NCBI GenBank assembly: GCA_038501625.1
Contig: JAZAYU010000006.1
Location: forward strand, 11,658,638-11,722,637
Source of the DNA: Corbicula japonica
Lineage: Eukaryota > Mollusca > Bivalvia > Venerida > Cyrenidae
Length of the DNA: 64,000 bases
Direction of reading: 5' to 3'
Below are positions 1 to 11,396 of the stretch, piece by piece. How positions within the stretch are numbered: position 1 is the first letter of the stretch; each line of letters opens with the position of its first letter. The position numbers and the translations under genes are program-made. Below the pieces are notes generated by a model. It was given only the letters and a program-made list of their open reading frames with translations, was not told the DNA's origin and searched no databases.

Positions 1-1610
1 CGCCACGTGTGTGTAAAGCAAAAGTTGTGTTTAAAAATAGCGACTTGGGTTTTCACCGGATGTAAACAAAACTGTAAAAGTAGTTGACGTCACAAGGTTT
101 TGTTGAATCGTGCTCCCCTTCCAAAAAATAATGGACTGATTCAAATGAAAAAAATATGTCATGCAAATCTAATCACGAACGTATGTTAAAAGTTTGAAAA
201 CTGGAGAAGTAGTTTGTGTCATAAGATTTTGTTAAATAATGCTCCCCTCCAACCAAAAATGGACTGATCCATAAAAAACATGTCACTAACATGCACACTT
301 CATGCAGAACATATGATTTCAGTTTCAAGTCGATATCTTGAAAACTGTAGAAGTTTGCATAATATGATTTTGTTAAATCATGTTCCCTGCAAAAAGAATG
401 GACTGATCCACACAAAAATATGTCACGCACATCTACACTTCATGCTGAACATATGTTTAAAGTTTCAAGTTAATATCTTAAAAACTGTAGTAGAAGTTCG
501 TGTCACAAGATCTTGTTGAATCATGCTCCCCTGCTAAAAAATAATGGACTGATCCACATGAAACAAAGTATGTCATGGAAATCTACTCACAAACGTATAT
601 TTAAAGTTTGAAAACTGGAGAAGTAGTTTGCATCATAAGATTTTAAACAAAAGATTTTGTTAAATAATGTTCACCTGCAAAAAATAATGGACTGATCCAC
701 AAAAAATATGTCGCTGACATACACACTTCATGCAGAACATACACTTTCGGTTTCAAGTCGATATCTTCAAAACTGTAGAAGTTTGCATGGACTGATCCAC
801 ACGAAAAATATGTCACGCACATCTACACTTCATGCCGAACATATGTATCAAGTTTCAAGTCAATATCTTAAAACCTGCAGAAGAAGTTCGCGTCACAAGA
901 TTTTGTTGAATCATGCTCCCCTCCGAAAAATAATGGACTGATCCATATGAGAAAAAAAGAAATTTGCGCAAATGTACACACGAACATATGTTTAAAGTTT
1001 CAAGTCGATATCTTGAAAACTGTTGACGTAGTAAGTGTAGAAGTTTGAATAACATGATTTTGTTAAATCATGTCCCCTACAAAAAAATAATGGACTGATC
1101 CACACGAAAAATATGTCACGCACATCTACACTTCATGCCGAACAAATGTATCAAGTTTCAAGTCAATATCTTAAAAACTGTAGAAGTAGTTCGCATCACA
1201 AGATTTAGAAGTTTGCATAACACGATTTTGTTAAATCATGTCCCCTGCAAAAAATAATGGACTAATCCACACGAAAAATATGTCACGCACATCTACACTT
1301 CATGCCGAACATGTGTATCAAGTTTCAAGTCAATATCTTAAAAACTGTAGAAGTAGTTCGCGTCACAAGATTTTGTTAAATCTTGCTCCCCTCCGAAAAA
1401 TAATGGACTGATCCACATGAGAAAAAAAATAGTTCGCGCAAATGTCCTCACGAACATATGGTTAAAGTTTCAAGTCGATACCTTGAAAACTGTTGACGCT
1501 GTAAGTGCCACAGACAGACCGCCCAACCAACCAACGAACCGGATGATGACTCCTATATACCCCCTATACTTCGTATGCGGGGGTATAAATATAGAGATAT
1601 TTTAATAGGT
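1..1610. repeat. Tandem array, ~145-160 bp units, with terminal hairpin
   Basis: The phrase 'ACTGATCCACACGAAAAATA' or a close variant recurs near 402, 547, 691, 790, 939, 1097, 1260 and 1407. Each is followed by a 'TTCAAGTCAATATCTTAAAA' type segment. The array ends in a short low-complexity run (1515-1540) and a strong palindrome at 1556-1587 (TATACCCCC...GGGGGTATA). This matches the architecture of the other pearl-like repeats in the window. The left end lies outside the window. The ORFs across it are by-products of the repeat and not genes. Confidence 0.85.
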
Positions 1611-1994
1611 GGCAGGCAGTGTTGGCAAATAAAATTATTCTAGAAGTATTTAATCAATAAACCCTAGCTACATGTAATTAACCCTTTATCTGACACATGT
1701 AAGTCACAAAAGACCTTTGCAAACAAAATAAAACCAGATCAACTGCTATGCGAGTAAGAAGTAATTTACAGGCTGATCAGGTTTTATTCTCAATTTTGGA
1801 ATTACTGATATACCAGTATTCCAGTATTTTTTTTAAATTATTAGATCTATTTAATTTTCTAGGAATGATAATAATTCTACACTGCAGCAGAGCTGCAACA
1901 TAGCTAATTAAATTTTCATCGATTCAACCAGGTTCTTATTATTTAAAAATGACAAATGAAGTATAAACCATTAATATCAGTAAAACTTTCTTAC
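1611..1994. other. Unassigned AT-rich spacer
   Basis: No coding signal or recognised repeat end was found. It may include the interior of the hAT element whose first exon follows on the minus strand. 'CAGAGCTGCAAC' near 1885 faintly resembles that element's terminus, but the match is too weak to call an end. Confidence 0.4.
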
Positions 1995-2216
1995 GCTCGG
2001 TCCAGCCACCGTACTGGACGGATTGTGATGTTTCACCAGGTTCCAATGCTTTCTGTCCAGATGTGAACGTAAGTTGGTGGTGTTGCCACTGTACGGCATA
2101 ATCAAGTTACATAACTTGCAACCAACTAATTTTTGGTTTATTTGTCCATTCTCTTCAATGTACCCGAAATATTTCCATACAAAACTAGATTTTCTTTTTT
2201 TTTGAACATTCAACAA
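1995..2216 (-). pseudogene. BED-type zinc finger exon of a hAT (ZBED-like) transposase
   Basis: The minus-strand reading frame starts MLNVQKKRKSSFVWKYFGY and continues through GCKLCNLIMPYSGNTTNLRS to HLDRKHW. That is the C-x2-C ... H-x4-H pattern of a BED finger, the DNA-binding N-terminus of hAT transposases and ZBED proteins. The frame reaches a good splice donor (GTAAG, 1990-1994 on the complement), so this is a first coding exon. No catalytic hAT domain or dimerisation region follows toward position 1, where the tandem array begins. The element is therefore truncated or its remainder is missing. A domesticated ZBED gene is possible but less likely, given the transposon-like sequence upstream at 2217-2694. 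Confidence 0.7.
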
Positions 2217-2694
2217 TTTTTCTTTCTATCGCAGTTTCGGCGTCCGCCATTTTACTCGTAATGGCATAGTCTAAAACATTCACTTTCCAGTCCACGGAAA
2301 TCGGCATTTGCCATTCCTGTTCACTCTAAATAAAAAAAATATGGCATGAAACTTTCTGTACAGTTCATTTGGAAGTATTTTATTAAGAATTAATACATTA
2401 ATTTTGCTTTTAATTTGAACGGCTTGTGACTCTGCATATAGACTCTGCAGCGATGTACCGTCTGTAGACTACGGCTATTTAGTCGCTATTTCGTCAATGG
2501 CTTAGACTTATCCGTTTATATTTTGACAGCGCACCTGTTTCCGCTCACGATAGACGTTTCGTCTGGCAAATTTTGACACTTATTTTTTTACCTATGTAGG
2601 CTGCGTTATCGATATTTCAAAATGCGAATCGATTATTCATCGGGAAAAAAATATCGTCGATACGCCGATATTGTAGGAATCGATGACAGCTCTA
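2217..2694 (-). mobile_element. 5' untranslated and terminal region of the hAT element
   Basis: Upstream of the BED exon lies AT-rich DNA ending at about 2694. On the complement it begins TAGAGCTGTCATCGATTCC, followed by repeated ATCGAT/CGATAT motifs. That is the style of many hAT termini. I could not find a matching opposite terminus or target duplication in the window, so the boundary at 2694 is provisional. Confidence 0.45.
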
Positions 2695-2932
2695 AGGGAA
2701 AGTGTCCTTAATAGCGGGTTGTCCTTAACTGTGGGTTTAAATCAAGAGAGCATGTCAGTTCTTTAAAGAATCGCCCATAATACTGGGGTGCCCATAATAT
2801 CGAGTGTCTGTAATGAGGGGTTTTACTTTACATTAATTGTTCAATGTTAACAGGTGTCATACAGAGATTTCTTAACTTATTATTCTCCAATTATTGTCAC
2901 ATACACAACATAAATACTGATAAAGCCAATAC
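2695..2932. other. NRDE2 intron portion, no feature seen
   Basis: AT-rich DNA between the last visible NRDE2 exon and the hAT terminus. I found no open frame that resembles the NRDE2 C-terminus. Confidence 0.5.
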
Positions 2933-4336
2933 CTGATAATCTAACTTCTTCCAGCAGACCAAGTTGAAACACCACTCCACAGACAGCGGGTGATGGAGAC
3001 CCCACATTTCTGCACCAGCGGTCAAAGTGCAAATTAATCCTTCCACTGATCCGTGACTTTCTCTCTATATCCAGAAACATGGATAAAAAAACTGGATTAT
3101 GTGGGAAACTACTGAGAGTGGAATCCAAGACTTCCCGGAGTATGTGTAAAGGCGATGATGACCCGGACATGTGATGAACTACAAGCCGTAATCTGTCCAT
3201 ATGTAGTTGCTGCATAAACTGTTGACTGACTAGCACACTTGAGGAAAACATAGCTATTACATTTGCATACACATCAAGAGACGACTTGAGATCAGATTTA
3301 CAGTATGTGTACAATGAAAAGCACCATACCACTTTCAAAATGTACTCCCTTTCCAATTCATTGTTTTCTTTGTTCATATAATCTTTACAGACGAAATCGC
3401 ACATTTTCGAAAGAGATGACAGTGTTTTCAAAACAACAGCTCCAGATTGGTCTCTAAGATTTTCAACCTTAAATTTTTCTGCTTCAACCATGCAGCCTAA
3501 AACTACAAGAACTTTTTTCTTAGTTTCCATGGAAATTTGCATTGTCCTCGGCAACAAGGAAATTGGAGCACTTTGAGTTATTTCAAGCAAAATATCACAA
3601 TACTGAGAATACAGTGAAAGCAAACCAACACTAGCTTCACTAACAGTTTTAACAGAACTACCACTATTCATTGCTAATGCTGTTTCTATCACAGCTTTTG
3701 CTTCTCCTGGTTTACCAATTACTCTTTCAAGGTCAATATAGGCTGACCATATAAAAAGATTGTTCCTGCAATGTTCCTCCTTCAATACACTTTTCATGAT
3801 AGCCCTCATTTCTTTTTTGTCCTGCTTAGAAAGCTCTTTCTCTCTGTAAACGATTAACTTAATATTGCATAGAGTTAATATCAAATTGGTTTTTTGGATA
3901 CCTGAGAATACTGGAATAACAAGTTTTAGAGTTTCAATAGCAACGTTTCTTACAAGTTCACTCTGTGGCATTTTTAACACATCTGGACAATTTCCAGACT
4001 TTACAATAGGAGTCAAGTCATCCGGATATTCTGGAATCAGTCCAAAATTGATATAATTATCAAAGCAGTCCCATTTGGAATGGAAACCAAGAAAATTGAT
4101 GAAAATATTAACACAGTGGCATATATTATCCTCTTTGTTAATGCTGAACAATACTGGAGAGACATCATCAAACATAACCAGTCTTTCTACATCCTCACAG
4201 TCTTCTTCTGTCTGACCTTCACCTGGTTGCCATGGTAACCAGTGATACTGTTCCCTCAGTGACTCTATTTCCAGCCAGGTAATGTGCTTCGAGAGTTTCT
4301 GTGCAATGATAACCTCTTCCTGTTCTTCTTGTGATC
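2933..4336 (-). CDS. NRDE2 exon (large C-terminal half exon)
   Basis: The 1,404-nt exon is open throughout. It starts after TTTTTAG with GSQEEQEEVIIAQKLSKHIT and contains WLEIESLREQYHWLPWQPGE and TEEDCEDVERLVMFDDVSPV. It ends FQLGLLEEVRLSG before donor GTATTGGC. The TEEDCEDxER-xxxFDD block is a hallmark of the family. Beyond the donor the frame runs only 18 more codons. No further exon was recognised between 1 and 2932. Confidence 0.92.
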
Positions 4337-7300
4337 CTAAAAATTGTTATCAGTGTAATAGTTTCAATACAATAGTCCCCATTAAGTGAAAACCCTGATC
4401 AATAATTTGTACCAGATAGTTACTGTATAGCCAAAGAAACTGACTTGACCATTTATGTCTGGTGAAAAATAAATGGTTGTACAGCAACTTTCGGAGTACT
4501 TTGGCATAACAATTTAATTTAATATGTGATTTTCTCAATCCAAAGCGAAATACCAATACTAAAGCCTAAGTAAGTGGGTAAAGTCATGTTCCCAATGATG
4601 AGACACTGGAAAAAAGTGGAAATTCTTTGATGGTTTGTAACACTGTCTACTGTAATACCTGATTGTTCATTTCCAGAGGTCTGAGCTGTAGGTCCTTGAT
4701 CTTTCAATTCAAACCATGTTTTCCATCCTTTGGCTCCAGCCATTCCAATTCTAGCCACGTTGCTCTCCCAAAATTCCATAAAAGCAGCCATCTTTGTTTC
4801 CTTAGCAACACTGCTGAGAGTGGGTGGAGCAAACAGATTGAATTCTAACAGAGCTTGGAAGGAAGCAATAGCTTTCTCCTTGTATCCTGCTTGTTTCAGG
4901 AAGTAACAGTACTGACAGAATATGTCTGAAATGAGAGTTGGTAATTTTTTTGTTTTTAATTAACTTAGATCAAACATGTCATTTTATACCTTGTGAAACT
5001 ATGTCGGGTAAATGATGTGTTCAAATTATGCAGACAAAAGCATATTATGTAAATCTGAAAAAATGTATGACTACAATAAAAGCCGCTCACAAACTTTTGA
5101 GTTGTGCACAAGGTTTTTGACTAGTGTCATTGCATGTTTTGCCACTAGTTCTCAACAATGTGGCTTTTCCAACACTGTGTTACCACTACTCTTTTCAACA
5201 TTTCGGCAAGAACCAAAACTATTATAGCATGTAAATACAAGAATAAATTTACACTTCTACTTTTTTCTCTATGATCAAGTCTTATTCACCTAACCAACCA
5301 TAATTTCTGATGGTACACAGAATGTGCAAAATGTTATGCTGTGACCTTGACCTTCAAGGTAACAACCCAAATGTTGCGCGTTACAAGTCGTCTGATAATT
5401 GTTATCATTTCTGTGAAGTAATTTTTAAAATCTGACTTAAAATAAAAAAGTTATGGGCCGGACACAACTTTGCTACATGGTTTTGCTATGACCTTAACCT
5501 TCAAGGCAGCGACGCAAAAGTTGCGCACGACACGTCATCTTATTATGGGTGATCATTTCTGTGAAATAGATTTTAAAATCTGACTTCAAATGCTCATCAA
5601 CATGACAAAGTTATGGGTTGGACACGATTTTGCTACGTCATACCGTGACCCTGACCTTCAAGGTAGCAATCCAAATGTTGCACACGACAATGTCGAATCA
5701 TTTTGGTGATCATTTCTGTGAAATTATTTTAAAATCCAACTCCAAATAAAAAATCTGACTTCAAATGCTCATCAACATGACAAAGTTATGGGCTGGACAC
5801 GATTTTGCTACGTCATACTGTGACCTTGACCTTCAAGGTAGCAATCCAAATGTTGCACACGACAATGTCGAATCATTATGGTGATCATTTCTGTGAAATC
5901 ATTTTAAAATCCAACTCCAAATAAAAAAGTTATGGGCTGGTCACAATTTTACTAAAAGGTCATGCTGTGACCTTAACCTTCAAGGTAGCAACCAAAAAGA
6001 TGCATGCAAGATGTCGTCTCAATATGGTAATCATTTCTGTGAAATAATTTTAAAATCCGACTTCAAATAAAACAAGAGGGTCCATAGGACCCTGGGTCGC
6101 TCACCTGTCAACAACCGCTCAATGGTTGCAAGAGTTGTGTGCAAGTTTGGTAAAATCAAGTCAAAAATTTTTAAAAAAAAATTAAGCTGCTATTGTGGAG
6201 AAAATGTAACTAGATGATGCTCCATACCAAATATCTAAGCTCTAGGCCTTACAGTTTCAGAGAAGAAGATTTTTAAAGATTTACTATCTAACACTTTTTA
6301 ATAAAACTAGTGACCCCCGGGGCGGAGCCATTTTCGACCCCAGGAGAATAATTTGAACAACTTTTGTAGAGGACCACTACATGATGACACATACCAAATA
6401 CCAAGGTTCTAGTCCTTGTGGTTTTAGAGAAGAAGATTTTTTTAAGTTTTCCCTATATAAGTCTATGTAAAACAAGTGACCCCTGGGGCGGGGCCATTTT
6501 TGACCCCAGGGGGATAGTTTGAACAATTTTGGTAGAGGACCACTAGATGATGCAGTATATCAAATATTAAGGCTCTAGACCTTGTAGTTTTAAAGAAGAA
6601 GATTTTCATGTTTTTCCTACATAACTATATGTAAACCAAGAAGACCCTAGGGCGTGGTCGATTTTGGCCCAGGGGACATAATTTGAACAAATTTTGTAGA
6701 CATCCATTAGACAATGCTACTTACCAAATATCTAAGCTGTACACATTGTGGTTTGTGAAAAGAAAGTTTTTAAAGATTTCCTATAATTATAAGTCTATGT
6801 AAAATGAAGTGACCCCTGGGCCTGGGCCAATTTTGACCCCAGGGAAATAATTTGAACAATCTTTGTAGAGTTCCACTAGAGGATGCTAAATGCCAAATAT
6901 CTAAGCTCTAGGCCTTGTGGTTTCAGACATGAAGATTTTTCAAGTTTTTCCTATACAAGTCTATGTAAAATGAAGTGACCCCTGGGGCAGGGCCAATTTT
7001 GACCCCAGGGAAATAATTTGAACAATCTTTGTAGAGTTCCACTAGATGGTGCTAAATGCCAAATATCTAAGCTATAGGTCTTGTGGTTTCAGACAAGAAG
7101 ATTTTTCAAGTTTTTCCTATATAAGTCTATGTAAAATGAAGTGACCCCTGGGGCGGGGCGAATTTTGACCCCAGGGAAATAATTTGAACAATCTTTGTAG
7201 AGTTCCACTAGAGGGTGCTAAATGCCAAATATCTAAGCTCTAGGCCTTGTGGTTTCAGAGAAGAAAATTTTTAAAGTTTTTCCTTTAGGTTGCCATGGCA

Positions 7301-10300
7301 ACCAGAGTTCTGCATGGAATTGATTTCTTTGAACAAATTTGGAAGAGCTTCATGCAAGGAACATCCGTGGCAAGTTTCATCAACTTTGGCCCAGGGGTTT
7401 AAGAGGAGATGTCGTTTACAGTAAAAGTTTACGGACGACGGACGACAGACGGACGGACGGATGCCGGACAAATTGTGATCACAAAAGCTCACCTTGTCAC
7501 TACGTGACAGGTGAGCTAAAAACATCCAGAAAGTGACCCAGAAAAATGCCGTATATATGAGTCAGTTGGCTTAATCTTTTAAAGCAATGCCTTAAATACG
7601 AGTCATTTGGATTAATCTATTAAAGCCGTTATGTATGAATCGAAAGGTAAAGTAGATAAATGCTGTATTTATCAGGCGATTGGTCTAATTGTAAAACCCC
7701 GTATATGTGAGGCATTTGGTTTAAAGTCAATATGAAGCCAATCAAGCAGAACACATTATAAACAACCCAAATGATGTCTGATTAACACAATAAAATATCA
7801 TTTACTCCTTAATTACTACCCATACAATATGCACAAAAACCTGCCCTGCAGTGCTTATGGATTGCTCTAAACATTTCCACCATTTGTAGTTATAACCATA
7901 TTTTAATCTATACAACCTACTTTTCAAACATAGTTTTCATGAAGTTCTCATTAGTAAAGGTTTCCGGTTTACTGGCTACTCTTTAAGATTTAATTCACCA
8001 AAATATTCTAAACCCAGTAAAATTGCTTAGTATCTGTTTTGTATATTTTGTTTGCACACACCAATCATTTACCTTCAATTATTCACTTGTAAAGCAATAC
8101 ATTACCCTTAAACTTGGGTTTAAGTGCCAAAAAATAACCTTCTGACACACTGATCACATGGATTAGGCAACATACCTAGTAGCTTTCTTTCCAGATTTTG
8201 AGGGACAGTGTGGGTCTGAACTCGGCCTTCAAGAATTCCAATTATAGTCTTGAAACACTTGCAGTATAGTTTATTGGTCTTTGTCACAGTGAAAACTGAC
8301 AACCGTGTTTGGTTGAACGTCAAATAGTACTTCCACAAATCAGCATTAGCTGGATGAACAAACAGTAATTGATCAAGTTCTTTGTTGATTTTAAATGAAT
8401 CAGAAATCTCTGCATTCAGCTCTACTTTAGCCAACAACAAGTCAATATTTCCAGGATTAGCTTCCAAAGCTTTGTCAAGAATACTCAGTTTCTTCTCCAG
8501 AATGCCTCTAGCATTTAATGGTTTCCCAGTTTCTTCACTATCCCATTTAGATATGTTTCCTTCAGACAGTTTGTCCTGGAATTTCACAAAATGCAGCCAC
8601 AGTTTTACATCAGTGGGAGACTCTCGGAGTTGCTTATTGTATTCAGCTACTTTTCTCCTTAATGGATCTTGTTTTGTTTCTTCCACAGATTGTGCTTCTG
8701 CTCCAGTTTTCCCTTTGCCCTGAACGTAAAGACTAGTTGCACTGTCAAGAATCTGCTGTCTTACATCCTGATCCACAGATGTCTCTGCTGAAGACTCGTT
8801 CTGCACTGGTATAAAAGAATGACTTGTATTTCTGTCTTTATTGTATATATCTTGCCCCTGTTTAGTAATAGTTTCCAATGGAAGCTGCTGAACCATTTTC
8901 CTGTTTTCTTTACTATAATACCTCTGACTTGGGACTTTCTCTTTCTTTATCTGGTCTTTCATAAATATCATCTGAGATCCTTCAGTGCCCACACATTGGT
9001 TACAGGCTGGTTTATAGCTTGCAACATGCCCAGAATACAGTGAACCATAAGTCCAACTGTTGTTATCCGGTACCCGGTCAAGTTTAAAAGGGTGCTCTGG
9101 CGCAATGTCTGCTACTTCGTCCAGAAATATCTTGTTACTGCTAAATATTCCTTTTCTGTAAAAAGCATAAACAAGAATATGTCACTAAACTGTGTGAACT
9201 TGAACTTTCTGGGAAGGTATTGGTTCTTGTATCACTGTTCCATTTGGATTAAAACTTCTGTTAAGTTTGGATAAAATCTCTACACCAGTTATAAAGTTGC
9301 GCTCCAGAAACTAAGAATTTGTACAAATTCTGACCTTTGAACTCCTGTGACACTGACCTTGGATCCAACAAATTCTTGTTGGGGGAAAATTTTGTGAGTA
9401 GTTTGGTTTGTGTATGCTCCAGAAAGAAGATATTTGGCACATTTTGAGTATAAACGCCAAGTGTAAGGTTGACCTTTAAGGCAGTGCTATGGTACTAGGA
9501 TGCAACGCTATGTCCAGGGCTTTTTCAGCTAGTCTCACGGGGCCAATAATGGGCCCCATTCCCAATGCCAAATACGGACCATTTTTCCCAATTTCAAGAA
9601 CAAAATTCCCAATTTCAAGAAAAAAATTCCCATTTCAACAGAAATGACTTTTTTGCCTATAAAACAGAAACAAACAAGAGAATCCATATAATCAAGGGAC
9701 TTTTCAAATTACAAAATTAGTTCGTTTACTTTTGATCAGTGATCTGTGAAACCTACATTCCTTGAATGTATGTATGCAACCTGTGTAAAACCAGTGTATA
9801 CCGTGTAAAAAAATTCCCAATTTGTGCAGGGCCCTTTTTCCCAAATACCCCTGAAAAATCCCTGATGTCATATCTAGGTGGACAACTGTAATTATAGGTT
9901 TGGCTGAAATCCTCAAGTGGTTGGTAGGACCTGATATCATGTGGAAATCAGAAATTTACACAAATCTTGACCTTTGAACTCTGAAGTGTGACACTGACTT
10001 AAGAGCCATTACTTAGCCGCAACTCTCACTTGGAAAAATTTTTGTGCAGTTCAGATGAGGTACCTTTATTAGTTTCTTATTTGTTATCTGGAAACCAGAT
10101 ACAAGTGACCTTGATCTTTTAAGTTGAGCCATGGTCAGCCCAAAAATGACAGGATCCCTTGGGACCATCACCTCAGTAAGTCTAATCATCCTATGAAGTT
10201 TGAAGACTGGGTATCCTATTAGTGGGCAGAAAATGAAGTGTAATTGCTGACAGACACACCACTAACCCATTTAAATTAGTATCTCAGCTCAGAGTCAAGA

Positions 10301-11203
10301 TCACATACTGCACCATGTTAAAATGTTTTTCAAGTTGTTCATTTTAAAACTGTTGATAGCTGATTAATTCATTTAAAAAATAAACTTATTTTTTAAGTGC
10401 CATTACATAAAAAATAGACATAAAGACGGATGGGTAGAGAACAAAATTGGAATTGAGCAAGTGATATAAAATAAAAATGCTTTCTTACATTTCAGTGTGT
10501 GAATCCTTTAGCTTTTCTCTAGATTTATGCTTGCCCTTTTTCTGTTTCTTGTTTTTCTTTTTCTTGTACTTCTTCTTTTTAAAGCTGTCTGAATCACTAT
10601 CATCTGACCAATGTTTTCTCTTTTTCTTCTTTTTGAACTGTTTGTGATCATGTTCTTTGTCAGAGCTAGAGTCTCTATGCCTTTTTCTTATTACACGCTC
10701 CTCTTCAGAATCATCAGAACTCGATATGGCGGTGCTGCTGTTGCTGCTGCTGCTTCCTCTTCTTTTCTCATTGTAAGTTAACTCTATATGGTCTGTAACA
10801 ACTGGAAAAACTTTGCTGGTTCCTTGCTTTGAAGCTTCAGATTTTTTAATCTGCTCTCCTTCCCTAAAAGACAGCTAATCATAAAACCAAGTTTACCCAA
10901 GTTCATAAAAAATGGAAAACTTTATTGATGCAATGTCAAAAGTATTGTGCTAGTAAAATAATCACTTAAACTTCTTTCAAAGGAATTTGCTATCTATGAA
11001 AAGTTTCCAATTATAATTAATCCTATTTAGGCAGTATTTTACAGACTTTTTCTGGATGAATATGTCTGATATTCTAATTTTCACTGAAAGAAAAAATTAT
11101 CATGCTTACCCGACCTTCTGCAGTTTTTTCAATTCTTGTTGGAATTCAACAACTTTCTCTGCAGTTTGTGAAGTGAAACTCTTGTTCTCCAGCCAATCAA
11201 GCT
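2933..11203 (-). CDS. NRDE2 homologue, nuclear exosome regulator (partial gene, five exons)
   Basis: The minus-strand exons 11203-11110, 10863-10489, 9155-8176, 4925-4659 and 4336-2933 join in phase and give about 1,040 residues without an internal stop. In order the product has: the N-terminal 'ELDW' segment; a Lys/Ser-rich nuclear stretch with KKKKYKKKKKNKKQKKGKHK; a conserved block around IFLDEV...NNSWTYGSLYSG; and then the HAT/TPR-like helical repeats (AEYNKQLRESPTDVKLWLHF, FCQYCYFLKQAGYKEKAIAS, TEEDCEDVERLVMFDD, NNLFIWSAYIDLERVIGKP). The order and blocks match metazoan NRDE2, which is about 1,160 residues in human. NRDE2 binds the helicase MTR4 and keeps it from recruiting nuclear RNA to the exosome. 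It also takes part in small-RNA-guided silencing in other organisms. The starting methionine exon was not found in 11204-13117. About 100 C-terminal residues are missing, presumably left of position 1. Assignment is by family recall, without a search. Confidence 0.93.
4337..4658. other. NRDE2 intron, unremarkable
   Basis: A 322-bp GT-AG intron with no recognised repeat or structure. Confidence 0.7.
4659..4925 (-). CDS. NRDE2 exon (middle helical repeats)
   Basis: It runs from acceptor CATTTCAG|ACATATTC to donor CAATCAG|GTATTAC, 267 nt. It encodes IFCQYCYFLKQAGYKEKAIA, then FQALLEFNLFAPPTLSSV, FMEFWESN and AGAKGWKTWFELKDQ. These correspond block by block to vertebrate NRDE2. Phase 1 at both ends matches its neighbours. 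Confidence 0.92.
5330..6070. repeat. Tandem array, ~150 bp units, in NRDE2 intron
   Basis: The segment 'GTGACCTTGACCTTCAAGGT' or a variant recurs near 5341, 5490, 5645, 5820 and 5967. Each is followed by a variable 'AATGTTGC' and 'ATCATTTCTGTGAAAT' portion. One unit carries an internal partial duplication (5735-5775 region). Neither end is recognisable, and the right end abuts the pearl-like element at 6071. Confidence 0.85.
6071..7519 (+). mobile_element. Pearl-like (AACAAGAG...CTAA) element P1
   Basis: The 5' end reads AACAAGAGGGTCCATAGGAC, with a short palindrome (AGGGTCC/GGACCCT) and then CTCACCTGTC (6100-6109). The body is about six units of ~165 bp containing 'TGACCCCTGGGGCGGGGCCA'-type runs. 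The distal part has a conserved 'GGTTGCCATGGCAACCAGAG' segment, a GACGGACG-rich stretch and a hairpin (TGTCACTACGTGACA). It ends GACAGGTGAGCTAA at 7519. The 3' hairpin with terminal CTAA and the absence of an obvious target duplication fit Helitron-type non-autonomous elements. The pearl/HINE label is an inference from architecture. Confidence 0.8.
7520..8175. other. NRDE2 intron remainder
   Basis: Intron DNA with a faint ~70-bp periodicity at 7540-7720 ('GTCAGTTGGCTTAATC', 'GTCATTTGGATTAATC', 'GCATTTGGTTTAA'). Otherwise nothing recognised. Confidence 0.5.
8176..9155 (-). CDS. NRDE2 exon (conserved block and first helical repeats)
   Basis: The acceptor TTTTTACAG|AAAAGG and donor CTAG|GTATG bound a 980-nt exon. 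It encodes SSNKIFLDEVADIAPEHPFK, NSWTYGSLYSGHVASYKP, then the HAT-type repeats beginning DPLRRKVAEYNKQLRESP with DVKLWLHFVKFQDKL. It is the most readily recognised NRDE2 exon. Reading past the donor adds only a short non-conserved tail. Confidence 0.92.
9515..9864. mobile_element. CAGGG-ended MITE with 5-bp TSD (350 bp)
   Basis: Termini CAGGGCTTTTTCAG and CTGAAAAATCCCTG are inverted with one mismatch. The flanks ATGTC (9510-9514) and ATGTC (9865-9869) are a perfect 5-bp target site duplication. The interior holds repeated 'TTCCCAATTTCAAGAA' motifs and no coding frame of interest. It lies in the NRDE2 intron 9156-10488. Confidence 0.88.
9870..10488. other. NRDE2 intron remainder with diverged duplicated segment
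   Basis: The stretch around 9945-10000 ('TGACCTTTGAACTC', 'GTGACACTGACTT') resembles 9325-9365, so the MITE at 9515 probably inserted into an older dispersed repeat. No gene was seen. Confidence 0.4.
10489..10863 (-). CDS. NRDE2 exon (Lys/Ser-rich, nuclear localisation-like)
   Basis: It is bounded by TTTTAG|GGAAGG and GAAAT|GTAAG. It encodes a serine run (SSSSNSSTAISSSDDSEEE) and several basic clusters such as KKKKKRKHWSDDSDSDSFKK. The composition matches the basic region of NRDE2 ahead of the conserved MTR4-interacting part. Low complexity makes it weak evidence alone, but its phase and order fit. Confidence 0.85.
11110..11203 (-). CDS. NRDE2 exon (N-terminal, probably exon 2)
   Basis: The acceptor TTTTTTCAG precedes AGCTTGATTGG and the donor GTAAGC follows. 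It encodes (E)LDWLENKSFTSQTAEKVV and ends in a Lys-rich helix. The E-L-D-W start corresponds to the start of the conserved N-terminus in vertebrate NRDE2, so only about 20 residues should precede it. It enters in phase 1 (one base from the unseen first exon) and leaves in phase 2, matching the next exon. Confidence 0.85.
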
Positions 11204-11396
11204 CTGAAAAAACCAATACATTTTAAATACAAATATATATTCTGAATAGCCCTGTCTGGAATCTAGATTTCCAGTATATATAATTATGATACACTTGGCA
11301 GACTTGTTTAATGACTAAAGGCAACTTGAGATGTTTAAACAGCACCCATACCCTCAGGAAGGTGAATTTTGAGTCGTTTTAAGACAAAAAAATAAA

